Shown in pieces: positions 4,342 to 5,641 of a stretch of DNA of 5,641 bases. A program made the translations under genes and the position numbers. Every line of letters begins with the position of its first letter. Position 1 is the stretch's first letter. The stretch is taken from assembly GCA_038236965.1 (NCBI GenBank), contig JBBRZF010000204.1, positions 1-5,641 of the forward strand, written 5' to 3'. A model generated the notes under the pieces. That model was not told where the DNA came from. It did not search any database and saw only the letters and a list, made by a program, of their open reading frames with translations. Source of the DNA: JBBRZF01 sp038236965. Lineage in GTDB: Bacteria > Acidobacteriota > Terriglobia > Terriglobales > Acidobacteriaceae.

Positions 4342-5641
4342 ATGAAATATATGTGGAAGGCCGTTGCTGCGGCCGTCCTGCTGTGCAGCATTTTTGAACT
4401 GGGTTGTGGAGACACGTTTCGCCAGATCGCGACGCCGATCCTCCAGCCTGCGGGCGATCCTGCGCTATTTGACATGGTTGTGGTTGTGCAGAGCGCGGGC
4501 GATACGGCCAACGGATTTGTGCAGCAGATCGAGGTAAGCGGCGATAGCAACATCGGTGAAAAGCCAATCGGCGCAGGGGCGACGATGGGTGCGCTGGATC
4601 CCTCCGGCAGCTTGATGTTCACGGCTAATACGGCGTCCAACGATGTAACGGCAATTTCGGTCAGCTCATTCGCCGAGGTAACCATTAGTCTGCCGAAGGT
4701 GCAGGGTGCCGGAGCGGGGCCCACTTATATCGGTGGCACAAAGTCCGGTACGATGTACGTCGCAGTCGCGGGGAGAACGCCGGATGCATGCAGCCTTCCG
4801 GCGAATGCTGCCCCGAACTCCGGCTACGTCGGCGTGATTGACTCGACAAACTTGACGCTGGTGAAGCCCATTTGCCTCAAGGATCAGTCTAGCGGTCAGG
4901 AAATGTTGAATCCCAGTTTTCTGGTGCAATCGGCGAATACGTTAAAGGTTTACGTTTTGGACTCGACGACGAGCCAGATGGCAATCATCGATGCAGCATC
5001 GGGGACCCTGGATAAGATCATTTCCGTCGGTTCACAGCCGTCGTTTGCCACGCTGAGTTTTGACCAAAGCTACCTGTACATCCTGAACAAGGGCAGCAAC
5101 AACATCTCGATCTTCCGTATCTCGGACCAGACGCTGCTTCCGACCACGGTTTCGACGGGCGGTACGGGCAGCGGATTCATGCTGACGGACACACACTTGA
5201 ACCGTCTGTATGTGACGAACACGGGTTCGGGAACGATCTCGGCATTCGACATCAGCAACCCGGTTTCGCCGACGGTCATTGGCGGCGGCCCGGTCACGGT
5301 AGGACCCAGCCCTGTGTCGCTGACCGCGCTGCGTGATGGCACTCGCGTGTACGTGGCGAACGGCGGGAACGGGACGGTAACGGAGCTTCTGGCTTCGAAT
5401 CTTTCAACGATCAAGACGATCACGGTGAACAGCACGGCGGGCGCGACGACGAACAACATCGTTTCTTCGAACGACTCGAGCCGTGTTTATGTTACCTCGA
5501 AGGATCCGACGAACCTGAGCAACGGCACTACCATCTTCCGTACGTTGGACGACAGCACGGTTACGACGATCAAGTCTCCAAAGCTGGACTCGACGTGTAC
5601 GACGGGGTGCCAGTTGTTCAATCCGACGTACGTGTTCACAA
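4342..5641 (+). CDS. Exported YVTN/YncE-type beta-propeller protein, probable lipoprotein (3' end beyond window)
   Basis: The frame stays open from ATG 4342 to the right edge (433 codons), so the C-terminus is missing. GGAG (4333-4336) sits 5 nt before the ATG. Residues 1-22 form an export signal, MKYMWKAVAAAVLLCSIFEL followed by Gly-Cys. Cys22 could be lipidated, but position -3 is Glu, so the lipobox is imperfect. The rest is about seven loose repeats of some 40-45 residues with the signature of YVTN beta-propellers: SLMFTANTASNDVTAISV (90-107), LKVYVLDSTTSQMAIID (201-217), SYLYILNKGSNNISIF (243-258), RLYVTNTGSGTISAFDI (288-304), RVYVANGGNGTVTELL (335-350) and RVYVTSK (381-387). Ser/Thr/Gly/Asn richness fits a cell-surface or periplasmic protein. 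A Cys pair, CTTGC (419-423), could form a disulphide. Such proteins often mediate binding or lack a known activity; I cannot assign a ligand. Confidence 0.88.
   Translation, partial: MKYMWKAVAAAVLLCSIFELGCGDTFRQIATPILQPAGDPALFDMVVVVQSAGDTANGFVQQIEVSGDSNIGEKPIGAGATMGALDPSGSLMFTANTASNDVTAISVSSFAEVTISLPKVQGAGAGPTYIGGTKSGTMYVAVAGRTPDACSLPANAAPNSGYVGVIDSTNLTLVKPICLKDQSSGQEMLNPSFLVQSANTLKVYVLDSTTSQMAIIDAASGTLDKIISVGSQPSFATLSFDQSYLYILNKGSNNISIFRISDQTLLPTTVSTGGTGSGFMLTDTHLNRLYVTNTGSGTISAFDISNPVSPTVIGGGPVTVGPSPVSLTALRDGTRVYVANGGNGTVTELLASNLSTIKTITVNSTAGATTNNIVSSNDSSRVYVTSKDPTNLSNGTTIFRTLDDSTVTTIKSPKLDSTCTTGCQLFNPTYVFT

Noticed and set aside
3752..4567. A 271-codon minus-strand open frame opposite ku and the propeller gene start
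   Set aside because: It is rich in Arg, His, Leu, Pro and Ser, without motifs, and antisense to two well-supported genes.

Overview
The window reads as a piece of a GC-rich bacterial chromosome, most likely an acidobacterium of the Terriglobia type. This is an inference from gene content and style: a secreted amidohydrolase with a carboxypeptidase-regulatory-like (CarboxypepD_reg) tail, a YVTN-type beta-propeller surface protein, a short Ku, TACAAT-type -10 boxes, and intergenic DNA crowded with small repeats. No rRNA, tRNA or marker gene is present to settle it.

Layout: (1) 1-141, a compound short tandem repeat built from AAGGGC, AAGAGC and AGGGC, cut by the left edge. (2) 157-2112, minus strand, a secreted D-aminoacylase-like amidohydrolase with an altered metal site and a C-terminal beta-sandwich domain. 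(3) 2113-2404, a gene-free stretch packed with unrelated repeats: a 7-bp triplet, a CACGAAGA doublet, a G-rich tract, a hairpin-bearing dispersed-type element, more AAGRGC units and a perfect 8-bp-stem hairpin. (4) 2405-3172, minus strand, a DUF92/TIGR00297 membrane protein. Its start region has been tandemly duplicated (56 bp), creating a 19-codon upstream ORF whose stop overlaps the true ATG. (5) 3229-3379, a divergent control region with several dyads. (6) 3380-4258, plus strand, the NHEJ DNA-end-binding protein Ku. (7) 4342 to the right edge, plus strand, an exported beta-propeller protein, incomplete, with its own likely promoter.

The four genes do not form an obvious pathway. The two minus-strand genes are separated by almost 300 bp of repeats, and Ku is divergent from the DUF92 gene. 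No ligD lies in the window, so Ku's partner must be elsewhere. I see no convincing new multi-gene system. The most unusual items are the repeat architecture flanking the amidohydrolase, the start-site duplication of the DUF92 gene, and the non-canonical metal ligands of the amidohydrolase.
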